DNA of 64,000 bases from contig JACGCM010001272.1 of assembly GCA_014058105.1 (NCBI GenBank), positions 1,116,001 through 1,180,000 of the forward strand. The letters are read 5' to 3'. Below are positions 45,193 through 57,583 of the stretch, piece by piece; position 1 is the stretch's first letter, and each line of letters begins with the position of its first letter. Under the pieces are notes generated by a model. The model was not told the origin of the DNA. It saw nothing but the letters and a program-made list of their open reading frames with translations, and ran no database searches. Origin of the DNA: Kingdonia uniflora. Taxonomy: Eukaryota; Streptophyta; Magnoliopsida; Ranunculales; Circaeasteraceae. The position numbers and the translations under genes are program-made.

Positions 45193-46920
45193 ATTGTCAC
45201 TTCCATACGACCAGCAACCGGATTCCATCTCGATCTTTCAGTAGAGTCGAAACAACTTCCTGAGCTACGAGTGAATCTCAACACCAAAATGGAGAAGCGT
45301 AATAAGCTCGAACGTCAATTAACTCTTGACCGAGAAATTTATGAGAAAGAGCTCGATGCTGAGCGACAAGCCCGTTTGACAGCATTCAAACGACATGAAG
45401 ACCATATGACACCCGTGCAGACTGCCTTACAAGCTCTACAAAATACTCAGCAGGTTCCTCCAGCAAGAGATCGCGATGAATTGCCTAAAACTTCCTGAGT
45501 TTCTGTCCGGGAAAGGTTGGGGCCTCGAGGAGCCACAAGAAAAGCTATTTCCATAAATATTCAGTACGAACCTCAGCCTTCCATTCATTTGGGTGGTGAA
45601 GTTCAGTCTGAAATTAGCTGAGGTCACCAATGTTCCATATGTCAAGAAGAAGAACAGAGACCTCAGCCTCGAGTTCCAGTACGAGATCGTTTGAGTGAAG
45701 GTACCGGTACTCACAATTCGCAATCACCTCATTATGTCACTCAACCGGCACGTCACTATTTCACATTAAAGCATATGGATCAGCGTATTAAGGAGATGAT
45801 CAAAGCACAACTTCAGGGCACTACCGACGACCTTACCAAGTTACAAGGAAGTCCAATTGCAAAAGATCTATTCGATATAGAAATACCGAAAGGTTTCCAT
45901 ACTCCGAAAATTTGCAAATACAAGGGCACTGATTCAAAGGAGCATATTCAACAATATCATGATTCATTGGGGTTGTATTCCAATCTCAACCACAATCTCT
46001 ATCATTTCTTTGCCACAAGTTTGCAGGAGGAACCGCTTCGTTAGTTCCATTCTCTACCTGAAGACTTCATGCATACATTCGACCAATTGTATAAACAATT
46101 CATCAAGACGTACGCTTACAACAGAGATAAAGAAGAGAATTTATATTCTCTTATCAGTCTTAAACAGTAATACAGGGAGAAGCTCGAGGCCTTTGCGAAG
46201 AATTTTTAGGAGCTCGCACGTAATGTTGGCAATCTCGATCAGAAAATGGCTGTCACTGCCTTTAGCGACGCCCTCTAGCTCGACTGCAAGGCCAATGAAT
46301 ACCTCTTCCTCAACAAATCTGTGACCTTAGAAGATATGATCACCAAGGTCAACAGTTATGTCGAGCAGGAAAGGATGAAGCCTGAAAGGCATAAATCTAC
46401 TAAATCCGTCCTAACCACAAAAGGTCCATCTACAGAACGAAGCACTGAACCAAAGGAGGATCAAGGCGATCAGAAATGCTCCAAGGGAAGCACTGACAAC
46501 CCTTGGAAAGGCAGTACACAAACCAGACTGGTCCTCCCAAGGATGAATGTTTGAATCTCAGCAAATTTTTTAATCCTCTCAAAGGATAAGCTCTACCGTT
46601 TCACTCGTCCATCAGAACCAATTGAGAACCGTCCATATTGCATGCATCATAAGGTAAACCATCATTCTAAAAACAATTGCTATGCTTTACAGAGGTTGTT
46701 GGAATACATTTTCAAAGAGGGATAGATGTTTGAATATATTGTCGACCTAGAATCATACAAAAATGGCAATTATAAGAAGCAGCTTGAAGTTGTCCGGGTC
46801 AAAGATCAGGCTGAGGAGAAGCATATTTACCATATGCACCACAACAACATGATCGAAATCCATTAGATCACTAACTCTAACAGATTCAAGCGTAGGGGAC
46901 TTTCAAAATGCTGTAATCTC
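45193..46920 (+). pseudogene. Gag of Tat copy A
   Basis: The start corresponding to copy B's ATG is ATT at 45193, so the native initiation codon is lost. The N-terminal helical region (45240-45498) has LTLDREIYEKELDAERQARL. The gag domain begins near 45691; the characteristic entry is IPKGFHTPKICKYKGT followed by HIQQYHDSLG. A frameshift follows near 46044, then FMHTFDQLYKQFIKTYA and YSLISLKQ, and a charged tail (YVEQERMKPERHKSTKS). A degenerate cysteine/histidine stretch (YCMHHKVNHHSKNNCY) is at about 46633. Gag forms the particle that packages element RNA. Confidence 0.75.
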
Positions 46921-46955
46921 ACACCTCAAGACAAATAAGCCAAGCTTCTGCCTGA

Positions 46956-47410
46956 ATTGTGCAGTTGCCAGCTTGGGATCCATTCGAAGATTGCAACACT
47001 GATCATGTCAAATTTCTACATCATGATGCTTTAGTCATAATGCTCAAGATCAAGAAGTTTGTCATGCACACAATGATGATCGATACTAGAAGCGGTATTG
47101 AGATTCTCTTTCAGAGCACTATCGACCAAATGGGATTGGCCGATCAAGTTATTTAAAGTGATACTAATATCAGTGGATTCAATGGTTCTAAAGAAGAGTG
47201 AGTATGCAAGATCACCTTACCTTTTACCGTAGAACCAGCCACCATTGACGTTATCTTCTATGTAATCAATGCTAAATCTTATTATCTCGGGATTATGGGC
47301 CGCTCCTGGATACACAACATAGAAGTAATCGCTTTCACCTATCATCAAGCACTCCGCTTCAAACACAATGATGGTATCTATGAAATCAGGGGTAGTCAAA
47401 AGCTTTCTCG
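46956..47410 (+). pseudogene. Aspartic protease of Tat copy A
   Basis: Active-site region MMIDTRSGIEILFQST at about 47074, with arginine replacing the glycine of DTG, so catalysis is unlikely. TAA at 47153 and TGA at 47198 interrupt it. The downstream strand GIMGRSWIHNIEVI matches copy B. Confidence 0.8.
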
Positions 47411-47639
47411 ACCTTGTAAAAATATCGTCTCCACTATTCTAGATACCTCTAACAGATATGCTGCATAACATTTATAGAAAGCTGATCACCTCAACGATCA
47501 ACCTTCCACTGAAAAGCCCACATAATGCATCAACATTGATGAACCTAGTAGAGGTACTTTCATCGGTACTAAGCTTGTTCAGTATGGAAAAGATGTTTTC
47601 ATTCAGTTCTTGCGACTCAATTGAGACGTTTTAGCGCAG

Positions 47640-49083
47640 ACTTTCGAAGAGATCTCTGGGGTCGATCCGGCCAAGGCATATCACAAATTGGCCATCAACA
47701 TCAGCGCCACAGCAATCAAACAGAAATAGCGATGACTATCACCTTGCCGTCGAGATGAAGTTAACACAAAGATCAAGAAATTGATCAAAGGGGATTTATT
47801 CGAGAAGCAAAATATCCAGATTGGATATCCAACATCGTCAATATCCCCAAAAAGAATGGAAAAGTCCGAGTTTGTGAAGATTTCACCTATCTTAACAAAC
47901 ATACTCCAAATAATTGTTTCCCTCTTCCCAACATTTATCAAATCCACGATTCCACAGCAGGTCACGAACTCTTATCTATGATGGACTCTACTTCTGGGTA
48001 CAATCAGATTCCACTTTTGGAAGAAGATCAAGAAAAAACCACTTTCATCTATGAGAAAGGACTTTACTGCCACAAAGTCATGCCCTTCGAACTCAAAAAT
48101 GCAGGTGCGACTAATAAATGGCTGATGACTACTATGTTCAAAGTACATCTAGGGAATTTCGTGCAAGTATACATTGACGATCTCTTGTGCAAAAGCATAC
48201 AGTCAGCCAACCACATTTTAGACCTCAACATAATATTTAACATTCTTCGCGCTTAAATGATGCGTCTCAATCCTGATAAGTACTAATTTGGCTTACGTTC
48301 AGGTCGATTTCTTAGCCACCTCATTAGCAAGAAAGAGATTAAGGTCAATCCAGATCAGATTTGGGCTATCCTCGACATGCCATCTCCAAAAATGATGAAA
48401 GAAGTTCAAGAACTTTTTGGCAAGATTACCGCTATCAACAGATTCGTTTAAAAATCTTCAGACCGCTGTCGTTGGTTGTTTCTACTACTCTGTGGTTGTA
48501 CCAAAAGAGGAAAAGTTCAGCCAAATATAGAGGCTCAATGGACATCAGAATGCGAGATAGCTTTTTTGGATCTCAAAGCCTATTTGGGGAGGTCTCCCAT
48601 CATAAGAACCCCAATAGATAATGAGGAACTGATTATCTACTTAGCAGTTACAGTTAATTCAATAAGCTCAGTTCTCATTTGATTTGAAGGGAAAATTGAG
48701 AAACTCTTTTACTTCATCAGCAAGATCCTCACTCCAGCAGAAATGAGGTATTCTAAAATCGAAAGACTTCTCCAAACTCTTGCTTATACTTCACAAAAAC
48801 TCAAGCACTACTTCCAAACTCATTCAGAGAAAGTCATGACAAACTACCCACTTCGGGAGGTTCTATCCAAGAAAGAAAATCAAGGAGAGTGCAACAATGG
48901 TCAGTAGGTTTAGAAGAACATGATATCAAATTCGAACAACATCATTCTGAAAAGCGCCAGGCCGTTGCCAATTTTCTCACAGATTTTCCAGTGGAAGATC
49001 CTGAGTGGGAAGAACACGATCCTAACCTTGCAGAGGAAACTTCAGAAGATCCACCCCCCAAAGCATTTGACAAACGAGCATAA
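47640..49083 (+). pseudogene. Reverse transcriptase and RNase H of Tat copy A
   Basis: After FEEISGVDPAKA at 47645, the RT fingers and palm include SMMDSTSGYNQIPLLEEDQ and FIYEKGLYCHKVMPFELKN, then the catalytic box VYIDDLLCKSI at about 48166. The thumb has GRFLSHLISKKEIKVNP. RNase H reads EAQWTSECEIAFLDLKAYLG, then EELIIYLAVTVNSISSVLI, then FYFISKILTPAEMRYSKIE and LKHYFQTHSEKVM. Frameshifts at about 47800 and 48480, and several stops, inactivate it. Confidence 0.85.
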
Positions 49084-49606
49084 TGGATTATAATGAAAGG
49101 GTGGAGACTTCTTACAGATGGATCAGCAGGACCTGCAGGGTCAGGAATTGGAATCGCATTGATTACCCCTTTCAACGACAGAATTGAGAAATCAATCTTC
49201 TTGGATTTTAAGGCCTCAAACAATGTCACCGAATACGAAGCTATCTCATTTATGGACTCGACCTTGTTCTTGAGCTCAGTGTCCCAGAACTCTCAGTTTA
49301 CACAAATTTATTACACATCGTACACCATTACTCTAAACGATACAGAAGAATGGCAAGATGATCGAATACACATCCCTCATTGCAGATAGGATGAGAAAGT
49401 TCATGCAAGCAACTCTCGATTATCTTCCACGAGGTGAAAACCGACACGCCGATTCCTTGGAATATCTAGCGGGGGTCTTGGGTACAGAAGCTCGATATCT
49501 ACAGATCGAAGTAATTTCAACCCCAACATTGATCCTATTTTTGTTTGCACGATCAACACTGGGGGCTATAAAGGGGAAGACGACGATTGGCAAATGTTCT
49601 TCCTAG
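49084..49606 (+). pseudogene. Second RNase H (Tat-type) of copy A
   Basis: MKGWRLLTDGSAGPAGSGIG carries the first catalytic aspartate, followed by IEKSIFLDFKASNNVTEYEA with the conserved EYEA glutamate. After a frameshift the domain closes with TLDYLPRGENRHADSLEYLA, the HADSLA motif that holds the last catalytic aspartate. The extra RNase H downstream of the usual one is diagnostic for Tat elements. Confidence 0.8.
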
Positions 49607-50837
49607 CTTACCTCGGAATCGGCAATAAATGTAAAGGGTCACTTCCAACATATCTAAATAAGCACCGACAGCTGATCGACAACTTAAAGCGCTACACAAA
49701 TCAAAACAGTTTCTTATACCGCCATTCAGTCATGGGGACTTACCTTAAGTGCCTCTCCAGATAAAAGTGAACGAGATCTTCCACGATTTACATAAAGGGA
49801 CTTGTGGCTCCAATGCCGCAGGTTGATCACTAGCAAACAGAGCCATTACACAAGGAGTATTCTGGCCTAACATGCGCAAGCAAGCAGAAAGAGTACTCAC
49901 GCAAATGTGACGCATGTCAACGACATGGACAAATAATACGCGCCCCTGCACTCGAACTCCGTGTAAGCAAGGTATTTTGGCCATTCAAAAGATAGGCACT
50001 AGATCTTGTCGGCGAATTCCTAATTCTCCAGGTAACTCCCGACACCTACTCGTAGCTACCAATTATTTTATAAAATGGGCAGAAGCAGTTCCACTCTGTC
50101 AAACCAGAGTAGAAGAGGTCATCTCTATTATCTGGGAACACATCATCACTCGGTTTGGGTGCCCTCACCTAATTCATATCGATAACGGGCCCCAATTCGT
50201 TGGAGAAAAGGTCATTACATTCCTCAACTTATACAATATCATCTACTTACCATCAAATCCCTACTATCCTCAAGGAAATGGCCAAGCCAAAATCACCAAT
50301 AAAACCATCGTGGATGGACTCAAGAAAAGGCTTCATTCACAGAAAAAAAAGAATTGGGTTCGAGAGTTACCTCATGTCTTATGAGCATATCGCACCACTC
50401 CACGTCAATCAACCGGCTACACTCTATTCCTCCTTGCCTATGGAACCGAAGTCGTCATTCCCTCTGAATACCATCATCCAGTCAAAGATCATGAGCTAAC
50501 TGACGAGGAAAATAAGTTTGAATTGGCGTGCAACCTCAATTGGATCGATGAGACTAGGGAACGCGTTATAGCTAACCTAGGTCGATATCACCATATACTG
50601 GCCAGTTCGTATAACAAACGAGTTAGAAACCGTACCTTCCAAATTGATGATATCGTCCTCAGAGAAATCCCTCAACACCGCAAAGAGCTTCATGTTGGGA
50701 AACTAGCAGACAATTGGGAGGGTCAATTCCTTATCATAGGTCTCTTAGGCCTGGGATCATATTACCTTATAACAGAAGAGGGAGTCCACATCTCAAATCT
50801 TTGGAACACTAGGCAACTAAAATGGTACTATTGTTAA
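49607..50837 (+). pseudogene. Integrase of Tat copy A
   Basis: A degraded zinc-binding region ends with CDACQRHGQIIRAPALEL at about 49905. The first catalytic aspartate is asparagine (ATNYFIKWAEAVPL), the second is intact in LIHIDNGPQF, and the third position is lysine, not glutamate (GNGQAKITNKTI, codon 50289-50291). The C-terminal part is largely open (50523-50837), with FQIDDIVLREIPQHRKELH and the ending VHISNLWNTRQLKWYY. Confidence 0.85.
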
Positions 50838-50899
50838 GTACCTCACTACTCCATTTTAATTTCTTGCTTCTCCATTCTAAAGTGAGACTTTCATCTCCA

Positions 50900-51340
50900 T
50901 CCTCTATTCAATGAAAACTTTAGAGTTTATTCTCCCACATATTTCTCTACTTCGTAGACAATGTATTGATTAAAGCATAGGTAATACTAGCTTTTAATCG
51001 AATCGACCTCTATACCAGTTAAATCAGGGATAACACTTGGTTTGGTTGACTCTACTAAATCTTTCGAGAATAAAATAAAGGTAATACTAGTTTTTAATCG
51101 ACGAACTCTACCAGGCATAAGATAAAACAAAGGTAAAACTAGCTTTCATCTCATTCAATATGTCTACGACATTCTACTAGTTAAAACAAGGTAATACTTG
51201 GTTTGACTGACTCTACTCGATTCCAAGATTAAGACAAAGGTGATACTAGTCTTCAATCAAAGAACTCTACCAGACATAAGATAAGGCAAAGGTAAAACTA
51301 GCTTTCATCTCTCAACATGTCTGCAAAACATTTTTTTTAG
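50900..51340. repeat. Tandem repeat block between pol and the antisense gene, Tat copy A
   Basis: About two to three units built from GGTAATACTAG(C/T)TTTTAATC, ACTCTACCAG(G/A)CATAAGAT and AAAACTAGCTTTCATCTC. It is the same sequence as the copy B block in reverse, but with fewer units and with an extra intervening segment (ACTTGGTTTG). Confidence 0.75.
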
Positions 51341-51355
51341 GTTCATGTACAACCA

Positions 51356-54300
51356 CTACAATGGATTATTTTCTGTTGTTGGGATATCGGCTATGCTTTC
51401 CCCTACAACAGGAGGTCGATCAACCATAAATTCCCGAGCTCGAGCAATCATAACAATCCTGCCCTGTTCTATCAATTTAACTGGTCTAGGGCCTAACTTC
51501 GTTTCCATGGAGTTCATGCAATTTCTTCGATCTATATGAGTTTTGCAAATACATCCCCTTTACAATAAACAGTCGAACAAGGTATCTATCTCTAACTCAT
51601 GCCTTTTTACCTCCTTTACAAAATAGGCGATCACCGCCCTAAATAATTCTGAATGCGATACCTCGGTTACAACTAAATAAGATAAATTCACCTTCGCCCT
51701 CTGAAGGCGATCTTCCTACCTCTTATACCGTGCTTTTTGCCTCTCCATTTCACTATCTATTCGAGCTATGAATGCAATATTTTCTTCCAATTTCTTGTCA
51801 GCTTTAATTGATTCAGCCTGATTAATCTCCCTCAGGTCTGCCACCTGAGCTCGAAGTGCCTCAATCTTCCTATTTAAATCATCCCCAGCCGGAGTTTTCT
51901 TTAAAAGTTTTTCTTTCTTTTTTATCAAAATCTCTTTTCCTCAGATAGCCTGCTCTAACTCTTGTTCCCTGATAAGAGCAGCGTCCAACATAATTTGATA
52001 CTCCCTTAACCGCTCAACTCCTTTTCACAAATGACCTTGAATTTGAGCTACATCCCCCTCCAGCTCTTTTATTTGAGCTGATAAGTTGACTGCATCCCCT
52101 TGAATAAGAGAAACCTTGACATCATTTGTATTCTTTCACGAGCGCTCCCCAGCCTCGGTGTTCCTAGCACGGAAGTTGGCCTGTGCCAATTCAATCTTCA
52201 GTTGTGCCACCCTTTCATTCAAGTCATCATACTTTCGTTGAACCGACCAAAACTCCATGTTATTAGTAGTTAAGGCTATAAACAGCTGGTCAACTGCGAC
52301 TTCAGAAGCAAATAGATCATCCCGAGCATTCTTCAGCTCGATATCTTTGTCAACCATTTCTTTTTTTAATCGTTCCAGCTCATTTCTAGCCCTCACTAGA
52401 TCAGCTCAAATTTGTTCCTGATTTTTCATTCTATTAATCAAATCGTCCTTCAAACCGGCCACAGATCGATTCAATCCTTCCTCTGATATTTCTAACACAT
52501 TTATTCGGTATCGAGCCATATTAGCTTCCCTACTCTTTGTCATCAACGCATCATTCTAGCTTTTGAACTTCGCTGCATGTTCTTTTAACTCCCCGAGCTC
52601 TTTTTGCCCTTCTCAATTTTGGCATCCTTCTCCTCGATCTGCTGAGCGAGGTTGATAGCAGTTTGGTTTGCCTCAACAAATTTGAAATGCACCTTTACGT
52701 GCTGATCTTCTCTATTTTTATTTGCCTCTCTTATCCTACCAAACTCTTCAGCAAATTCATGGTTACATTGACTAGCATCATCATCGCGCAAACAAGCTGA
52801 TTCCAATTCAACCTGCATATTATAAATATGTTATATAAAGTTCGATTCAGAACACTCATATATCTCATTTATAACATCTACTGTGTGAAACTACTTCTAA
52901 ACTTAAGGTCGAAGTACAATCTCAGATAGATGATCAATACCACATACTTTCAAGTCTAAGGTACATATTCCTTATACTTTAAATTATCGATACGTTAATT
53001 TTTCCCATACACAATTGAGTGCCTTTGCCCTAAGCCATTAGTAGGTTTTTGGTCTGTCTCTACACTCTATATTTTTTACTTTGTAGCACTATACAAAGGA
53101 AGTATACAAGTCAAATATTTCTTGCTCAGTTCTAACCTGTTACTCCGCTTGCGAAGATAACAGGGACGTTGAGGCATCTCTCTCCTTAGCGAGATTAGTC
53201 TCAAAATCTTTTATTCTGAGGTGCGTTTCTTTAAGTTCCTACAACAAGTTTTACAAAAGCAACTTAGCCTACAAAATTCTATCCAATACACAATATCTCA
53301 TTAGTTTACAACATTCCCAAATATTCATACAATCACAAAATCATCATTATACTCTACCTTCTCATTGTCCCCCTCTGGATGCTCATTGTCATCTCCTTGA
53401 TTGTCTCACACCATTTGAGGAGTGGCACCGTCCAAACCATCCATAAGTCTGACAGGAATCTCTTCCACCTCTTCATCTTCCTCCTCATCCTCAACATAGG
53501 TGTCCACCCTAATGGCATCCACCTCCTCTTCAGAATACCCCTTTGATATAAGGTGGCACCCAAGTCTATCGTGCTCCGTCACCACCTTCTCAAAATTTAC
53601 CATCGCTTCCACATTCAGTTTGTTGATCTCCACAACTTGAGAAGCCTTCAGCGCCTCATATCACCTCCCCTCTTTGAGCAAATCTATTTTTAATCGAGCT
53701 ACCATCCTCGCAAGCTCAACTTTCTCCTTCTTCAGCCTGGCCTTTTCCTCCTCGACCCTGAGGCATATCCCCCTCATCATGTGACCAGCCTATAAAACAA
53801 ACAAAATCGACCTCATTGTCAACTCGAATCACAATATAAAAAATTATCACATATTTAAGCAAATCAACTTACCATTTTGCTCATCTCCTCCTCCCAATAG
53901 AGAGCTGCAAGCCTCGCCCTTTCCTTCACCTCTTTCAGCTCATCAATCACAGGTCGATCATCCACGACCTTCACCCCCAACATTCTAGAAGGATCTACCC
54001 TTCTCCTTTTCACCTTTTCTGTGGCCTCACCACTTCCCGTGGTTCCAGAGGTCAAACCACGCTTCAACATCTGCTTCTTGGGAAATGTTTGAGCAAGCTT
54101 GCCCGATGAAGTAGACTCCGGTAACCCCGTAGAGTCAACTCCAGATGTCTTGGCCAAATTTACTCACCACTCCTCATTAGTTCCCTTCTTCTTGCTGCCA
54201 TCAGCGCCCGTCATTAGCCCCGTCGATTGAAACTTTTAATCTTTCTTGAATCGGCTGTTAGCACGTTTCTTTCTGCTAATGCTGAGTTCTTCAAACACAG

Positions 54301-55885
54301 CCTCGAGCTCTATCCCTTCTTGAGCAATTATATCCAACAAAGACTCTTTCCTCGTCACCTGAGATCGGGGACCTGTCATTCACAACACATTATTATCAGC
54401 AGAGCAACATACAAATTCAACATATCAACCTTATACCTTATATATTATACGTTATTATACTCACTTTGTTTTATAGTTCCACACAGAAGTTCCATGAGTT
54501 CTTCGTCATCTCTCTTAAGGCAATCACCCTTCACCAATATCACATTATCATTCCATGGTCGACCTGCCAAGTTCAGATCGAAGAAACGAGGCCGAGTCGA
54601 GCTCGTAAAGAAATATGCCCCTCCACTTGCAGCAAAGTTTTTTACCCCACAAAACTGCAAAACATCATCAGGGGATATCCTCCTCACTTTCCATCCGCTT
54701 CCCACCATTTATTCAAAAATTTACAAATACTTATCACCTCCTACATGTTCCTGTTCAATTGAAGACTCAACCCGTACTCTAATTGAGATAGGTAACACAA
54801 AAAATCCTTTAAAAGTTTGCTCTGAACATTCCCATTGTAGTACTCCAAAGTGATCGATTCGTCTATACCCCTATCTAGTTTCTCGTTCTCCAAATCAGCC
54901 AACAGATAAAAATATTCCTCTCCCGTTGCTACAGTGCAACTCCTAAAATGACTACCGGCATGCTCTACACAACTACCCCATCTACACCCTATAGAAGCCT
55001 TGGCTTTACAAAATTCTTTGAACACATCAGAATGAGGAGGATTGGTTACCAATCTTCCAAGGAAATCTTGAAATTGATCAACCCCTAATTCTTCCTCACT
55101 TTCAGGCATTACAATATCAGACTCTGCCAATCGATCAGAGGTCGGCGCCTTATTAACAGGTGAAGTCTCCATATCGACTACAAATCTACAGACAAGGGTT
55201 TGATCCTACGCAAACACTTCTCACGATCAACCTCCATACAAGTTCAGGTATCTATCATTATATTTTACATATACGCAACCACATACATATATCTTCACAT
55301 ATTGTATATCAAAAGCAGGTAATTTTTAGATTGCTATAAATAGTAATTTTTAGATATTCCTAAACACAGAATATGATTTTCAAAAAATATACACATCCAG
55401 AATATCACAATCCTCTACTAACCTTCTATGTCGGAGCGTGAATTTGAAGCAATGACAAATCCTTCCCTCACAATACTATTGTACAACCACCTTCTTGCGT
55501 AAGTCTTTGCAACTTTCTTTCTGTCTTTGACTGTTGATCGTTCTCAATTAAGTCCTCACAAGATTCTCTGTTACTTTTTTTTTCTTCTTCCCTCCTCTCT
55601 TACTGCTCTTTAAGTTTTCAAAAGTTGAAAAACATTTGAAAGATGAAGATGAATAAGTACTTATATTTTCTCTCTCTAATTGTTGGCAGCTATTGAGACT
55701 CACATGAGCCATCCTTGATTTTGTAACTGATGCATCCCTTCCACTGTCAATGTCAGGCGTATTGTACCTTTTTGGTAAAAATATTTTCCCATCATTGCCA
55801 TTTGCCTTATATTTTAATGTATTGTCATCTCTCTTTACCAAACCTCCCTCTGTCCTTCTCCCACTAATGATGACTCACACTTATA
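51356..55885 (-). pseudogene. Antisense six-exon gene of Tat copy A (gypsy-type putative transposon protein with coiled coil)
   Basis: A TATAAG box at 55885-55880 precedes a leader exon. Introns (all GT-AG): 55422-55186, 54464-54373, 53872-53790, 53357-53239 and 53136-52813. The start ATG is at 55172 and the stop TAG at 51358. Exon 2 encodes a domain with DFLCYLSQLEYGLSLQLNRN, then YFFTSSTRPRFFDLN and GRPWNDNVILVKGDCLKRDD. This matches the putative gypsy-type transposon family (PF04195). Exon 3 is a basic linker (KKQMLKRGLTSGTTGSGEA), exon 4 a helix plus GYSEEEVDAIRVDTYVEDEE, and exons 5-6 long coiled coils with NREDQHVKVHFKFVEA and PAGDDLNRKIEALRAQVADL. It ends MVDRPPVVGESIADIP. A few stops remain (for example at the end of exon 5). 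Function is unknown. Confidence 0.75.
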
Positions 55886-56158
55886 CGAAATTAGGTTTTA
55901 TTGCATTTACACAATAGACAAAATTATAAGTTACCTACCTTTTTCTATTTTTTTCCTTCTTATAGAAGTGCCGACGTCATTTTCAAAGTTCTCAAAATTT
56001 CAAAATATTTCAAATTCATTTTTCATAACAGTCACAAACAGCATTCGCAATAATAGAGGATCGATTCATCTATTATTCCCATTCTATTTCTTTCAAAATT
56101 ATTCAAACTCATATAATTACATACATTCCTACCCTATATACATTCATGTTTATTACCG

Positions 56159-56480
56159 TCACATATAATTATACCAAGAACATCCCTGATGTTTTGGGGA
56201 ACCACATCCGATCAAAAATCCTCCAGCAATCCTTACATCTTCCAATTCGATCCGTTCTTCAGCAATACACCTCACATCCTCCCTTCGAGCTGCAGGGTCC
56301 ACCATGATTTCTATAAACATCACCTTATAAAAATGATGTTCATACTCGCGTACCCTCCCAATCCCATCTAAACCTTCAACTTGAGCCTCCCTCACTTGCA
56401 GTTTAGCATCATAATCCAGTAGTCCAAAAATCCGTTCCTGCACTTCAGTTATCTTTATCGTCAGCCGCCCCTCAGCAGCC
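56159..56480 (-). pseudogene. Second conserved antisense ORF of Tat copy A
   Basis: Open on the minus strand from about 56480 to 56159: AAEGRLTIKITEVQERIFG, LLDYDAKLQVREAQ, EYEHHFYKVMF, EERIELEDVRIAGGFLIGCG, HQGCSWYNYM. The same residues recur in copy B (10577-10908) and more weakly in copy C (about 5090-4880). No domain is recognised. It could be an exon of a longer antisense transcript, since it lies between the two antisense TATA boxes. Confidence 0.55.
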
Positions 56481-57583
56481 TAACGAATTCTCTCAGATCG
56501 ACTCCACACAATACCTATCCTTTTCCACCTGTTTAAAACTCATTCCCCCCAATTATACATTTTTTACTGTAAAATCCACATAACTCGTGATATTATCCTA
56601 TTCTCTCGTAACAGAAACCCTAGTATCTTGAGAAAAGTCATTTGAACATATCTCTCCAAATTGACCTCTGTCATTTCATCCTATTCTATATCGAGCTTAT
56701 TCTTTCCATATCTAGTATTCTAGATCGATCTCCAAGAGCTCCAATTTCCCATCCTAAATCTTATACAATTTTTTCTCCCCCCCAAGAAAATCTCTGTCAC
56801 TCAGTTCGAATTTCTAATCCTTACGCATATTTAATATCACAAACATAATTCTAACATCTCGATTATTATAAAATTTGTAAGTTCTAAGTTTTCATCCTAT
56901 ATTCGGAAAATCTTCAATCATTCATAGCTCGATTTCTAAAGTTATTCTATATCAACACAGAGTTTGGATAACAAATTTTACTCATCTCAAATACAAATGA
57001 CATGTACTTTATAGATGATAATTTTTCAAGTGGTTTTACATATAATAAGTCTTTCAAGTACTTCGACATTAGGTACTTTACAGATAACAAGTTTTTCAAG
57101 TGTTTTTACAGATAACAAGTCTTTCAGGTACTCCGAAACATGAAATCCTTCAGTTTATTCAACTTCAGTGATGTTTCACTTTGATGCAAAGCAAAAATTG
57201 GAAACAACATATATCCTCCTTCCCATGGTTTGGCCGAAGTCTAGTCGAACTTCAAATGGAAATTATGGAAGAAAGGAAATCAGTGCTTGAACCAACCCTT
57301 CAAACAGAAGGTCTTCTCAGCACAAAGAAATGACGGAAGTACAAAAGCAGGCTTCCATTCTCCGTCTTCCTTCTCCACTACCACCATCGCCTCTTCTATA
57401 ACCAGCACCGTCGCAGAGTTAGTAGAGATAAAGAGGGCCCAACCTTAAAACCAACGCAAGAAATCAATGCAACTGCCCTGCAGTCACGCACATCCCTGCA
57501 TCTGTCTCCCCAACCTTGTCCTCTACAAGGATGCAGAGACAAACCCAACTTTGCTTGTCTATTAAGACAACATAATGAAATCT
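56481..57583. other. Degenerate antisense-side region of Tat copy A
   Basis: Matches copy B (about 9522-10570) in reverse, including a cluster of CTTTACAGATAACAAG-type repeats at 57008-57130. No open frame is convincing. Confidence 0.5.

Noticed and set aside
54227..54853. 208-codon plus-strand frame
   Set aside because: Antisense shadow of exons 2-3 of the Tat antisense gene, crossing an intron; no family resemblance.
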